NCBI RefSeq assembly: GCF_000010285.1
Contig: NC_010617.1
Span: 310,001 to 374,000, forward strand
Source: Kocuria rhizophila DC2201
GTDB lineage: Bacteria > Actinomycetota > Actinomycetes > Actinomycetales > Micrococcaceae
Direction: 5' to 3'
Length of the DNA: 64,000 nucleotides
The position numbers were made by a program, and so were the translations under genes. The notes below the pieces were generated by a model, which was not told the DNA's origin, searched no databases, and saw only the letters and a list, made by a program, of their open reading frames with translations. This document shows positions 9,281 through 17,446 of the stretch, in pieces. Every line of letters begins with the position of its first letter. Positions within the stretch are counted from its first letter, which is position 1.

Positions 9281-11227
9281 CTACCGGCCCGCCCGGAATC
9301 CGGCAATGGCCGGGTCGTGGTCGGAGGACGCCGCGGCGTCCGGGCGGTAGTAGTCCAGCGCGGTGGTGCGGTACTGGGCGTACTGCAGCAGGGGTGACTG
9401 CCCGGAGTTGATGTTCCACACGTCCGCACCCGTGGTGCGCTGCTGCAGGCTCCGTGACACCAGGAGGTGGTCCAGGGATCCCACCTGCCCGCCGTGCACG
9501 TAGGTGTGTTCGTCCGCAGCGGGAGCAGACGCGAAGCCGGCCGAGTAGAAGACCTGCATGGGGTCCTCCTGCGTGTAGGAGTTGAAGTCGCCCAGCAGGG
9601 CCACGTCCGCGGAGCCGGCGCGGTCCGCGAGCTCCGGGATCCAGTCCACCAGCGCCTCGGCCTGGGCCACCCGGGCCGCGTTCCAGGCGCCCTGCCCGTC
9701 CCCGGCGTCCGCGTTGGGGCCGTTCTTGGGCCCCGAGCCCTTGGACTTGAAGTGGTTGACCACCACGGTGATCGGGGCGTTGGTGCCGCGGCCCTTGCCC
9801 CGCGTGGCGGTGAAAGAGGCCGCCAGTGGGGTCCGGGCGTTCTCGAAGGCCCCGCCGGCGCCCGCTTCAGCACCGAGTGCCTGGGCCTCACCCATCAGGC
9901 TCGCCTCGGCAGGCTGGTAGATGATCGCGTTGGTGATGACGTCCTGGTCCGCCACCGGCTGCAACTGGGAGGCGTCCACGGGGGCGATGGCCCACTTCTC
10001 GTAGCCGGCCGCGCCGTTGAGTGCGCTCACCAGGGTGGCCAGCGCCTCGTCCGGCTCCTCCCCCAGCTTTGCGGAGTTCTCGATCTCCATGAGACCCACC
10101 ACTGAGGCGTTCAGCTGGTTGATGGCCGCCACGGTCTTGGCCTGCTGGCGCTGCAGGTCCGCCGCGTCGTAGGCACCCCGGACGTCACACCCCTGGGCCA
10201 CGTTGTAGGTGCCGTCGGTGGAGAAGTTGCCACCCTTGCACTTCTTCTGCTGGCCCGTGGTGGTGAAGTAGTTCAGCACGTTGAAGGAGGCCACGGACAC
10301 CTGGCCGCCCACGCGAGGGGTCTTGTCCGCGGAAGTGGTGAAGCGCGCCGGCTCCGCACCACGGGTGATCTCGGAGGTGGGCTGGAACCGCCAGGAGTCG
10401 TGCCGGTAGTCCACGATCACGGGTGCGGTGATCTTGGCGCGGTCGCCCACCTCCACGGGGTTCTGCGGATCCAGGTAGGGGACGGTGCGCGCCTCCTGCT
10501 GGGGGCTCGCGGCGAAGCCACGGTTGGTGCCGTCGTCCAGGGTCACCGAGATGGCCTCGTTGCGCGCGGCCTGCGCCTCGGCCTCGGGGCTGCTGGGCAG
10601 GGCGACGTCGGTGGGCTGGGTGGGCAGCGCCGGGCCCGCCGAGAGTCCGAGCTCCCCGTAGCGGCCCACTCCGTAGGTGTCCGCCACCCGGAAGTTCTCC
10701 CGGGGCTGGTACACCATGGACTCCAGGTTCTCCCGGTAGGAGGCGGTGGAGGCCCAGTCGGTGGTGACGGGCTTGACCGGTGCCACCTTCTTGACGACCT
10801 TCTTGACGCTCACGGTCCCCGAGAGCTGCGTGAGGCCCTGGTACTCGCCGGCGGTGCCGGTGACCTGCACGGCATCGCCCCTCTGCACGGTCACGGGAGC
10901 CTGCCCGGTGTGGACGAACAGCCCGGTGGAGGCGGTGGTCCCAGTGATCGTGCCCCCGGATCCCGGCGTCTGGATCACGAACCCGCCGAGGGACCCGGGT
11001 CCTGGCGGGTACACCGCGGTGACCACCGCGGGTTCCGTGGTGACGGTCTGGCCCGCCAGGGGAGTGCTCTTCCCGGTGCCCTGGATGGTGGCGATGCTCG
11101 TGGTGCTCGGCGCGGCGATGGCGGGGGTGGCACCGAGTCCCGTGGTGAGCAGCGCGGCGCTGAGCGAGATGGCCAGCGCGCCTCGGCGCACTGCGCCGGC
11201 GGGGGCGGAGGGGTGGGGTGTGGGCAC
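9281..11227 (-). CDS. Secreted ExeM/NucH-type endonuclease/exonuclease
   Basis: 648 residues from GTG 11227, chosen for the AGGAGA ribosome-binding site 6 nt upstream. Residues 1-40 are a signal peptide (VRRGALAISLSAALLTTGLGA, cleavage near AIAAP). About 45-150 resembles the OB-fold found before such nucleases (SIATIQGTGKSTPLAG, GDAVQVTGTAGEYQGLTQLSG). The C-terminal EEP catalytic domain (about 310-648) has SVASFNVLNYF, GLMEIEN, VVNHFKSKGS, ALLGDFNSY, SLDHLLVS and the final SDHDP metal/catalytic motif. The family degrades extracellular DNA, for nutrients, biofilm remodelling or trap escape. There is no LPXTG sorting signal, so it is probably released. It has its own terminator. A second, unrelated secreted nuclease is at 49839. 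Confidence 0.88.
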   Translation of the reverse strand: MPTPHPSAPAGAVRRGALAISLSAALLTTGLGATPAIAAPSTTSIATIQGTGKSTPLAGQTVTTEPAVVTAVYPPGPGSLGGFVIQTPGSGGTITGTTASTGLFVHTGQAPVTVQRGDAVQVTGTAGEYQGLTQLSGTVSVKKVVKKVAPVKPVTTDWASTASYRENLESMVYQPRENFRVADTYGVGRYGELGLSAGPALPTQPTDVALPSSPEAEAQAARNEAISVTLDDGTNRGFAASPQQEARTVPYLDPQNPVEVGDRAKITAPVIVDYRHDSWRFQPTSEITRGAEPARFTTSADKTPRVGGQVSVASFNVLNYFTTTGQQKKCKGGNFSTDGTYNVAQGCDVRGAYDAADLQRQQAKTVAAINQLNASVVGLMEIENSAKLGEEPDEALATLVSALNGAAGYEKWAIAPVDASQLQPVADQDVITNAIIYQPAEASLMGEAQALGAEAGAGGAFENARTPLAASFTATRGKGRGTNAPITVVVNHFKSKGSGPKNGPNADAGDGQGAWNAARVAQAEALVDWIPELADRAGSADVALLGDFNSYTQEDPMQVFYSAGFASAPAADEHTYVHGGQVGSLDHLLVSRSLQQRTTGADVWNINSGQSPLLQYAQYRTTALDYYRPDAAASSDHDPAIAGFRAGR

Positions 11228-11411
11228 GGTGATCTCCTGGGCGGGGGCTGTGAAAGGGGGGTCTGAGTGGGGTGAACGGTCGAGGGGGATCGACCGGTGC
11301 TCTTGGTTCAGCACTGCTGCCAGTGAGCGTAAGGACAGCACAAGACCAGGTCGTGACGGGACAGTGAATTCCCGGTGAGGTGCGTCACGCAGCCCCCAGC
11401 CCCCAGCCCGG

Positions 11412-11520
11412 GTGTTCGAGATGGCGGAGGCGTTCCACGGCGCCACCCAGGACTGGACCCCGTACTTCGACGCGGAGCGGTTCGTCCAGCTCTACCTCGA
11501 CGGGCGGGCCCCACCACCGG
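11412..11520 (+). pseudogene. Relic of a second GT25 glycosyltransferase
   Basis: The frame reads VFEMAEAFHGATQDWTPY FDAERFVQLYLDGRAPPP, nearly identical in protein and DNA to the same segment of the GT25 remnant at about 7760-7850. After the point equivalent to PPDPAEIG the similarity is lost. No start codon region or downstream domain remains. It sits just upstream of the secreted nuclease, on the opposite strand. The rest of 11228-11634 shows no gene. Confidence 0.6.
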
Positions 11521-11634
11521 CCGGATCGGTCACCGGACGGGAGCGGCGAGCATGCGGGCCCGGTAGCCGGGCCAACCCGGTGACCGGGCCGCCGGAAGCC
11601 CCGATCCCGGCAGCTGGGCACCAGCCGGAGCAGG

Positions 11635-11964
11635 TCAGCGCTTGCCGGGAACATCCATGTCCACCCAGACGAGGTGGTGGTCGGTGGCCAGGGCGGGGTC
11701 GCTCGTGAGCCCCGAACCGGGTTCGCCGAGCATCGGCCAGAACACTCCGTTCCGGCTCACGGACAGGTGGTGGTCACGGAATGCCTCGGCGGCCCTGCCG
11801 CCCGGCACGTGGTCGAACTCGTGGACCAGCACCACGTCCGGCGCGTTGATCTGGATGACCTCCGCGATGTTCTGCGCCTGCTCGTTGCCCGGCGTGCTGA
11901 GATCGCGGAGCAGCTGCCCCTCCGCGCCGCGGTTCAGGGACGCGTTGCACGTGGCCACACGCAA
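11635..11964 (-). pseudogene. Truncated EEP-fold (endonuclease/exonuclease/phosphatase) gene
   Basis: 109 codons matching only the two ends of an EEP-family protein. The start is LRVATCNASLNRG, DLSTPGNEQAQNIAEVIQ and APDVVLVHEFD. The end is SGLTSDPALATDHHLVWVDM, which resembles the closing SDH motif. The roughly 200 residues normally between them are missing. The frame opens at TTG 11964 without a ribosome-binding site, and an in-frame TAG lies ten codons upstream where a signal peptide would be expected. I read it as a gene lacking its promoter, signal peptide and middle; a short functional protein is unlikely. Confidence 0.6.
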
Positions 11965-12004
11965 CGGCGAGTTCCGGTGCTGGGCCTACGTGGGGTCCCG
12001 GGGA

Positions 12005-12670
12005 TCAGGACACCGCGCTGAGCTGCGGCGGCTGCTGGGGCAGGTGCACGGGGCGCATCTGGGCGTCGAACTGGGCACCCAGGCCGCGCTGGATGAAGCG
12101 GACGGTGGCCAGCGTGCGCTGCTGCTGGGCGCGGGTGCTCTCCACGGAGGTGGTGCGGTCCGCGGTGGAGGTCAGAGAGCCGTGCACCAGCTGGGAGAGC
12201 TCGTCGGTGTCGCCGTGGGGCAGGTAGCCCTCGTCCATGGCGCGCTGCAGGATGCCCGCGAGCACGGTCTGCAGCTTCTGCACGTGCGCGCCCAGCTTCG
12301 CGAAGTCCTCGGGGGAGAGCACCGTGCGCATGGCCTGGCCGGGAGGCAGGTGGCGGCGGCCGAGGTCCTCGATCTGGTGCTGGATGTAGACACCCAGCTG
12401 GTCCACGGGGTTCTCGGTGTCCGCGAGCTCGCGGTTGAGGTCCGCCACGAAGCGCTCGGTCTTGTCCAGGGCGTAGGCCACGAGCAGTTCGCCCATGTCC
12501 GCGAAGTAGTTGTAGACCGCAGTGCGGCCCACTCCGGCGGTCTTGGCGACGCGGGTCATGGTGAGGTCGGTGAGCCCGTTGCTGTACAGCAGCTCCCCGA
12601 ACGCATCCAGGATCGCGCGCTGGGTGCGCTCTCGCTGGGCGGCGTTGCTGGGGGCTGTGATGCGGGGCAT
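12005..12670 (-). CDS. TetR/AcrR-family regulator
   Basis: 221 residues. The N-terminal helix-turn-helix (RTQRAILDAFGELLYSNGL, MTRVAKTAGVGRTAVYNYF) is canonical, and the C-terminal ligand domain is all-helical and not assignable. ATG 12670 is preceded by AAGGTG. An inverted repeat TGACA-N13-TGTCA at 12673-12695, directly upstream of the start, is a probable autoregulatory operator. The downstream neighbour is only the broken EEP gene, and pdxK is upstream in the same direction, so the regulated target is unknown. Confidence 0.85.
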   Translation of the reverse strand: MPRITAPSNAAQRERTQRAILDAFGELLYSNGLTDLTMTRVAKTAGVGRTAVYNYFADMGELLVAYALDKTERFVADLNRELADTENPVDQLGVYIQHQIEDLGRRHLPPGQAMRTVLSPEDFAKLGAHVQKLQTVLAGILQRAMDEGYLPHGDTDELSQLVHGSLTSTADRTTSVESTRAQQQRTLATVRFIQRGLGAQFDAQMRPVHLPQQPPQLSAVS

Positions 12671-12672
12671 GA

Positions 12673-12695
12673 TGACACCTTACCTTGTTCTGTCA
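12673..12695. promoter_or_regulatory. Candidate TetR operator
   Basis: Arms TGACA and TGTCA separated by 13 bp, immediately upstream of the TetR start codon. Inferred from position and symmetry only. Confidence 0.4.
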
Positions 12696-12754
12696 GCAAA
12701 GTGCGGGTTGCCGACATCGCGTGCGGGTTCGGTGTCCATTCCACCCTATGGAAA

Positions 12755-12787
12755 CGGGGAATGCCCTGCGGAACAGGGCATTCCCCG
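12755..12787 (-). terminator. Terminator of pdxK
   Basis: Perfect 14-bp stem (CGGGGAATGCCCTG and its complement) with a 5-nt loop, 33 nt beyond the pdxK stop. Confidence 0.75.
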
Positions 12788-12820
12788 AAGGCTCCCAGGA
12801 ACCTCGGTGGCGCTGTGCGG

Positions 12821-13648
12821 CTACGCGTCAGCGGCGTATCCGCCCTGCCACAGGGAGTCGAACGGCAGGTGGGATGCCAGACGGTGCCGGATGCCCGCGG
12901 TGACGAAGCTCTTGGCGGTGCGGGCGGCGTCGAGCGGGGTGGCGCCCTTGGCGAGCTCCGCCGTCACGGCCGCCGCGAGCGAGCAGCCCGCGCCGGACAC
13001 CGGCACCTCGCCCACCTTGGGCTCGGTGAGCACCTCGAGCGTGGATCCGTCGTAGAACACGTCCACGGCCTCCGCCCCGGCCAGCCGCACGCCGCCCTTG
13101 GCGAGCACGGCGGCACCTGAGGAGTCGTGGATGCGCTTCGCGGCCTCCTTGAGGTCCTCCACCGAGTCGATGGACTCCATCCCGGACAGGGACAGGGACT
13201 CGAAGTGGTTGGGGGTCACGAACGTGGCCAGCGGCAGCACCTCCGCCTTCAGCGCCTGGTCCGTGTCCAGCGCGGCACCCGGCTCCTGGCCCTTGCAGAT
13301 CAGCACGGGGTCCAGCACCAGGTGGCGGGGCTTGAGCTCCTTCATGGCGGTGGCCACGGTGCGGATGGTGTCCGGGTGGCCGAGCATGCCGATCTTCACG
13401 GCGTCCAGGTCGTAGGCCGCGGTGATGGTCTGCAGCTGGTTCGCCAGGGTCTGCTGGTCCACGGGGGTCACGCGGTGGCCCCACTCGTTCTCGGGGTCGA
13501 ACGCGACGATGCACGTGAGCGCCAGCGAGCCGAAGACCCCCAGGGACGTGAAGGTCTTGATGTCCGCGAGCGCCCCGGCGCCGCCGGTGGCCTCGGAGCC
13601 CGCGACGGTCATGGCGACGGGCGGTTGGTTGCGTGTGGTTTCGCTCAT
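12821..13648 (-). CDS. pdxK: Pyridoxine/pyridoxal kinase (ThiD-like fold)
   Basis: 275 residues from ATG 13648; the open frame continues upstream without conserved sequence. It is a ribokinase-fold enzyme closest in my recollection to the PdxK of Bacillus/Staphylococcus, which arose from ThiD-type HMP kinases: VAMTVAGSEATGGAGALADIK, TCIVAFDPENEWGHRVTPVD, KIGMLGHPDTI, LDPVLICKG, VTPNHFE and the anion-hole/catalytic PVSGAGCSLAAA. The EW-H insertion after FDP favours PdxK over ThiD. It phosphorylates B6 vitamers to feed PLP salvage. A small palindrome (GCACAGTATTGTGC, 13649-13662) lies against the start codon and may be a control site. Confidence 0.75.
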   Translation of the reverse strand: MSETTRNQPPVAMTVAGSEATGGAGALADIKTFTSLGVFGSLALTCIVAFDPENEWGHRVTPVDQQTLANQLQTITAAYDLDAVKIGMLGHPDTIRTVATAMKELKPRHLVLDPVLICKGQEPGAALDTDQALKAEVLPLATFVTPNHFESLSLSGMESIDSVEDLKEAAKRIHDSSGAAVLAKGGVRLAGAEAVDVFYDGSTLEVLTEPKVGEVPVSGAGCSLAAAVTAELAKGATPLDAARTAKSFVTAGIRHRLASHLPFDSLWQGGYAADA

Positions 13649-13770
13649 GCACAGTATTGTGCTCCGCCCGGCACCGGCCCCGCGAGTTTCGAACGCCGCA
13701 CTACACTGGTGCGCGACGTCGGGTGGCAGGCGACGTCCCCTCACCGCACGCGACGACCCCAAGGACACCC

Positions 13771-14529
13771 GTGTCTTCCCACGCCACCCCGCCCCGCGGC
13801 TCCACGCACCCCGCACCCGCCGCTGCGGCCACTGCCACATCCCGGCCCTCCACCGCGGCGCCCGCCTTCGCGCACCGTCCCCGCACGTACTTCGACCTGA
13901 TCCTGGCCGCGTACTGCGTCATCCTGGTGCTCTCCAACATTGGCGCCACGAAGGGTGTGCAGTTCGGCCCGGTCATCACGGACGGCGGGTTCTTCCTCTT
14001 CCCTCTGGCCTACGTGCTGGGGGACGTGGTCTCCGAGGTCTACGGCTTCCGCGCGGCCCGCAAGGCGATCCTCACCTCGTTCGTCTTCGGCGCGTTCGCG
14101 TCGGTGGTGTTCTGGATCGTGATCATCCTGCCCGCCGCCCCGTTCTACGAGAACCAGGGGGCGTTCGAGGCTGTGCTGGGCCCTGTGCCGCTGATCGTCG
14201 CGGCGTCCCTGCTGGGCTACCTGGTGGGCCAGCTGCTCAACGCGTACGTGATGGTCAAGGTCAAGCAGCGCACCCAGGAGAAGCACCTGTGGGCGCGGCT
14301 GATCTCCTCCACCATGGTGGGTGAACTGGTGGACACCCTCATCTTCTGCACGATCGCCGCGCCCATCATCGGCATCGACTCGTGGTCCGGGTTCCTCAAC
14401 TACGTGCTCGTGGGCTACGTGTACAAGTGCCTCGTGGAGGTGGTGATCATGCCGGTCACCTACGCCGCGATCGCGTGGATCAAGCGCCGCGAGCCCAGCT
14501 ACGCGGAGTCGGCCCCGCTGCAGGGCTGA
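13771..14529 (+). CDS. Queuosine precursor transporter (YhhQ/DUF165, VUT family)
   Basis: 252 residues from GTG 13771, with AAGGA 6 nt upstream. The first 35 residues are a His/Pro/Ala/Thr-rich cytoplasmic tail. Six or so membrane segments follow, with the family signatures LVLSNIGATKGVQFG, DGGFFLFPLAYVLGDVVSEVYGF and LNYVLVGYVYKCLVEVVIMPVTY. The family imports queuine or preQ bases. With tgt at 17447 this supports salvage of a queuosine base from outside rather than synthesis; no queCDEF genes are in the window. It converges on the MBL gene across a shared hairpin. Confidence 0.85.
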   Translation: MSSHATPPRGSTHPAPAAAATATSRPSTAAPAFAHRPRTYFDLILAAYCVILVLSNIGATKGVQFGPVITDGGFFLFPLAYVLGDVVSEVYGFRAARKAILTSFVFGAFASVVFWIVIILPAAPFYENQGAFEAVLGPVPLIVAASLLGYLVGQLLNAYVMVKVKQRTQEKHLWARLISSTMVGELVDTLIFCTIAAPIIGIDSWSGFLNYVLVGYVYKCLVEVVIMPVTYAAIAWIKRREPSYAESAPLQG

Positions 14530-14576
14530 GCGCCGCAGGGAACGGCGCGTGCGGCGTCGTCGTGCGCTGCGCTCAG
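14526..14576. terminator. Convergent hairpin carrying a dispersed motif copy
   Basis: The arms CTGAGCGC-GCAG and CTGCGCTCAG (with a 3-nt bulge) overlap the stop codons of both converging genes. The loop contains the motif GCGGCGTCGTC (14551-14561). Confidence 0.45.
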
Positions 14577-15439
14577 CGGCCGAGGTGGTCGAGGTGCGCG
14601 AGCTGGGCCGCGATGGAGTGCTCGGCCGCGCGGCGCACCTCGGCGGGGACGTCCGGGTAGACGGCGTCCGTGACGGTTTCCACGCTCGCGCGCTCGCCCA
14701 AGTCCGCGACGACGCCGCGCACCTGCTCCAGGCGCTCCAGCCGGTGCTCGGCGAGCTCGTCGCACGCGTCCTGCAGGCCCGGCAGGGGTGCACCGTGGGC
14801 GGGCAGGCCCATCGCGCCGGAGCGCCTGCCCAGGCGTTCGAGGGAGCGCAGGTAGTCGCCCAGGGTGCCGTCCGGGTGGTCGATCATGGTGGTGCCGCGG
14901 CCCAGGACGGTGTCCCCGGTGAGGATGGTCTCGGGCTCGTCGTGGTGCAGCAGGAACGAGACGGAGTCCGAGGTGTGGCCCGGGGTGGCGAGCACGCGGA
15001 TGCTCACGCCTGCCGCCAGCACGAAGTCCCCGTCCCGCAGAGGCTCGCCGCTGTCCCGGCAGAACTCGGGCAGCGCGGCGCGCACGGGGGCGCCGGTGAT
15101 CTCGTGCAGGCGGTCGATGCCGTCCGTGTGGTCCCTGTGGCGGTGCGTCACCAGGATCAGCACGACCCTGCCGGTGGCGGCCACGGCCTGAAGGTGGTCC
15201 TCGTCCAGGGGTCCCGGGTCCACGACGACGACGTCCGGCCCCGGCCACTCGCCCCGCCCCTGCGCGGACGGGTGCTGCCCGTAGTTCGGGTGCTCGGGCC
15301 CTGAGCCGGGGGCGGAGAGGATCCAGGTGTTGGTGCCGTCCAGGGTCATGGGCCCGGGATTCGGCGCAAGGACCATCCCGGCGCACGCGCTCACGCGGTG
15401 CAGCACGCCGGGGACGGTGTAGTCGGGCTGGGCGCTCAC
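14573..15439 (-). CDS. MBL-fold metallo-hydrolase
   Basis: 288 residues from GTG 15439. Metallo-beta-lactamase fold: NPGPMTLDGTNTWIL, DPGPLDEDHLQAV, the zinc motif THRHRDHTDG (HXHXDH), ATPGHTSDSVSFLL, LTGDTVLGRGTTM and LPAHGAP, with a C-terminal helical HTH-like tail (RLEQVRGVVADLGERASV). This architecture matches the LACTB2/endoribonuclease-like group common in actinobacteria. The substrate is not predictable, though RNA or a thioester are plausible. A motif copy (14708-14718) is read GVVAD in the tail. The start is moderately uncertain because no strong ribosome-binding site is visible. Confidence 0.8.
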   Translation of the reverse strand: MSAQPDYTVPGVLHRVSACAGMVLAPNPGPMTLDGTNTWILSAPGSGPEHPNYGQHPSAQGRGEWPGPDVVVVDPGPLDEDHLQAVAATGRVVLILVTHRHRDHTDGIDRLHEITGAPVRAALPEFCRDSGEPLRDGDFVLAAGVSIRVLATPGHTSDSVSFLLHHDEPETILTGDTVLGRGTTMIDHPDGTLGDYLRSLERLGRRSGAMGLPAHGAPLPGLQDACDELAEHRLERLEQVRGVVADLGERASVETVTDAVYPDVPAEVRRAAEHSIAAQLAHLDHLGR

Positions 15440-15781
15440 GCTCGCGGGTCCCGTCCCGTGGCTCCCACGCGGACGACGACGCCGCTGCCGCCGGCGCGCG
15501 CGGCCCCTGTCACCGTGCGCGCGGCGCGGCAGAGCGGTCCCGTGGTGGGGACGCGCCTGGTCTCGCTCAACACGTGGGGCCCTCGAACCTGCGGATCCCT
15601 GAACCCCCGCCTGCTGCGGCAGGAGAGCCGGGTGGACCCACCGGGGCCGTGGATCCGCGTGCAGAGGACTCCCGGCGGGTTGAAGAAGTTCACGGAAGTC
15701 TAACGCGGACAGCGGGTGTCCCGGTCCGTGCATGCCGCTGTCCAGGGTCACGCTCCCAACGTTTGCAGGGTGACGATCTCG
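15440..15781. other. Gene-free stretch
   Basis: No convincing gene. It holds one dispersed motif copy (15475-15485). The short frames on both strands have no recognisable domain and no ribosome-binding site. Confidence 0.5.
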
Positions 15782-15787
15782 TAGAGT
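15782..15787 (+). promoter_or_regulatory. -10 box of a leaderless mRNA (DUF6176 gene)
   Basis: TAGAGT ends exactly 6 nt before ATG 15794, and there is no ribosome-binding site. Confidence 0.55.
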
Positions 15788-15793
15788 CAGCCC

Positions 15794-16147
15794 ATGATCG
15801 TCGAGATGACCCGCTTCCGAGTGCGGCCCGGCGCGGAAGAACGCGCAGCCGAGTGGATGAATTTTCTCCGTTCGAACCCGGAGGCTTTCCGGGAAACACT
15901 CGAACCGGAACAGATGTACGTGGAGACGATCTTCAGCGAAGTTCTCGACAGTGTCATGTACCTCTACTGGTATTCCGTTCAGGGTGAGGGCCGGCGATCC
16001 GTGTTGGAGTCGGAGCACTGGCTCGACGCGAAGCACCTGGAGTTCTGGCGCGAGTGCATCGACCCGGAATTCCCGCCCCAGGAGCTGACTCCCCAGGTGC
16101 ACATGGCACCGGAGAGGGTGGAGGCGGCGATGCGGCCGCGTGGCTGA
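15794..16147 (+). CDS. DUF6176-family protein
   Basis: 117 residues, full length for the family. The pattern MIVEMTRFRVRPGAEERAAE, WMNFLRSNPEAF, EQMYVETIF, YLYWYSVQGEG, HWLDAKHLEFWRECID is that of small ferredoxin-like-fold (dimeric alpha-beta barrel type) proteins of unknown function, grouped as DUF6176 as I recall. The predicted mRNA is leaderless. Codon use is visibly less G+C-rich at third positions than neighbouring genes (for example TTC/TTT, GAA and AAG mixtures), hinting at later acquisition. It stands alone between the MBL gene and the broken AraC gene. Confidence 0.7.
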   Translation: MIVEMTRFRVRPGAEERAAEWMNFLRSNPEAFRETLEPEQMYVETIFSEVLDSVMYLYWYSVQGEGRRSVLESEHWLDAKHLEFWRECIDPEFPPQELTPQVHMAPERVEAAMRPRG

Positions 16148-16184
16148 CGATCCTCCGGCGTGCGGCACCGGGGCGAGAACCGTC

Positions 16185-16988
16185 TCAGGGGTGCCGCTGC
16201 GCGGCACTGCATGTGGATCTGTAGTCGCCGGGGGTGATCCCGAAGGCCGACTTGAACTCTCGGCCCAAGTGGGCCTGGTCCGTCATGTCGAAGTGGACTG
16301 CGACGTCCGCGAGTGATTCCCCTGGGTGGAGGCGGATGCGTTCAGCGATCTCCTGGAGGCGTCACCGCCTGATCATGCTGTAGGGGGACACCCCCACGTA
16401 GCGTCGGGCCAGCCGGCAGAGGCCACTCTGGGAAACTCCCACGGCGTCGGCAAGTCCTGACACGGAGGTGATCTGAGGGTCGGTCGTGGCAAGGCGCCCC
16501 ATGTGATTGGCGGTGAGAGCCGAATCGTCGAGCGCTCCGGCTCGGGCCACGAGCCACCGTGACAGGACGTCGACGGCGCTGTCGAGGTGACCTGTCGCTG
16601 CACGGTCCGCCACGCGGGAGTGCAGCCCGGGGAGGTGGAGCGGCTCCAGTCGGTTGCGCAGCGAGGCCGGATCGAAGGTGAACACCGGGGTCGCGGCAGG
16701 TTTGAGGAGTGCACCGATCACCCATCCCCGGCCCGTCAGCTCGCGGGTGGAGGCCGAGCTGGTGGCACCGGAGATCCCGGCTCCACGGTCGTCGACCGTG
16801 AAGTTCAGGGCGGGGAACGCGAGGACCTGCTGGTTCGAGTGCTGCCCTACAGGAACGTCCCACTCGCAGATCCACCACCACGCGACCAGTTCATCGGTCT
16901 GCACCGAGGCGGGCAGACGCCGGAACGTCACCGGGGGATGTTCGGGGTAGGGGACCCCGCGGCCGTTCGGCACGGTCTTCGCAACCAT
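16185..16988 (-). pseudogene. AraC-family regulator with an in-frame stop
   Basis: The first 208 codons encode an AraC-type regulator: an N-terminal sensing domain (TFRRLPASVQTDELVAWWW, FPALNFTVDDR) and the first DNA-binding helix-turn-helix (SGLADAVGVSQSGLCRLARR, YVGVSPYSMIRR). A TGA at 16364-16362 follows. The same frame resumes immediately with RLQEIAERIRLHPGESLADV, the second helix-turn-helix (HFDMTDQAHLGREFKSAFG) and ITPGDYRS to a stop at 16187-16185. One base change (for example CGA to TGA) explains this. Half of an AraC DNA-binding domain is unlikely to bind normally. A TAGATT box 6 nt before ATG 16988 indicates a leaderless mRNA. It is divergent from, and presumably regulated, the monooxygenase at 17038. 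Confidence 0.8.
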
Positions 16989-16994
16989 GGCAAG

Positions 16995-17031
16995 AATCTA
17001 CAAGTCCAGGGGAATTGCCATGACCTACGGT
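16995..17031. promoter_or_regulatory. Overlapping divergent leaderless promoters
   Basis: TAGATT (minus strand, 17000-16995) is 6 nt from the AraC start, and TACGGT (plus strand, 17026-17031) is 6 nt from ATG 17038. The two promoters lie back to back within 37 bp, so one bound regulator could control both. Confidence 0.5.
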
Positions 17032-17037
17032 TGTGAC

Positions 17038-17376
17038 ATGGCTGACAACAAGACCACCGGTGAGAATTCCTCCTACATGCTCCACGGCCGCCTGCGCTCC
17101 ACTGCGGGCGAGGGTGACACGCTGGCAAGCATCCTGAGCGAGCAGGAGCGCAACGAGCCGATGCCGGGATGCCGTCTCTACCTGGTCGCCCGTGACCCGC
17201 AGGACGCCGACGCCGTGTGGGTCACCGAGGTCTGGGACACCGAGGCCGCCCACCGTGCCTCCTTGGAGATCCCGGCGGTGCAGGAGCGGATCGCCCGGGC
17301 CATGCCCATCATCGACCGGGAGGGGATGACGCAGCAGGAACTCGTGGCCGTCGCGGGCATTCCCTCGGCGCCCTGA
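17038..17376 (+). CDS. Antibiotic-biosynthesis-monooxygenase (ABM) domain protein, putative quinol monooxygenase
   Basis: 112 residues from ATG 17038; in-frame ATGs at 17020 and further upstream are alternatives. The start was chosen from the -10 box TACGGT ending 6 nt upstream. The fold is a dimeric alpha-beta barrel: SYMLHGRLRSTAGEGDTL, CRLYLVARDPQDADAVWVTE, VWDTEAAHRASL and VQERIARAMPII. Proteins of this type oxidise or detoxify quinols and aromatic metabolites without a metal. The divergent, now broken AraC gene is its likely former regulator. Confidence 0.75.
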   Translation: MADNKTTGENSSYMLHGRLRSTAGEGDTLASILSEQERNEPMPGCRLYLVARDPQDADAVWVTEVWDTEAAHRASLEIPAVQERIARAMPIIDREGMTQQELVAVAGIPSAP

Positions 17377-17408
17377 GACACCACGGTCCCGGCAGTGCCG
17401 CGCGTGGG

Positions 17409-17445
17409 CTGGCCCGGCGGGACCAGCCGGCCCCGCGGCGTCGTC
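17409..17445. terminator. Convergent hairpin plus motif copy
   Basis: Six-bp arms GGCTGG/CCAGCC with a 10-nt loop, then the motif GCGGCGTCGTC at 17435-17445, between two converging genes. A weak terminator candidate. Confidence 0.35.
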
Positions 17446-17446
17446 G

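Noticed and set aside
11228-11400. PHO box before the secreted nuclease
   Set aside because: Only one GTTCACC half-site is present on the minus strand; the required second direct repeat at 11-bp spacing is absent.
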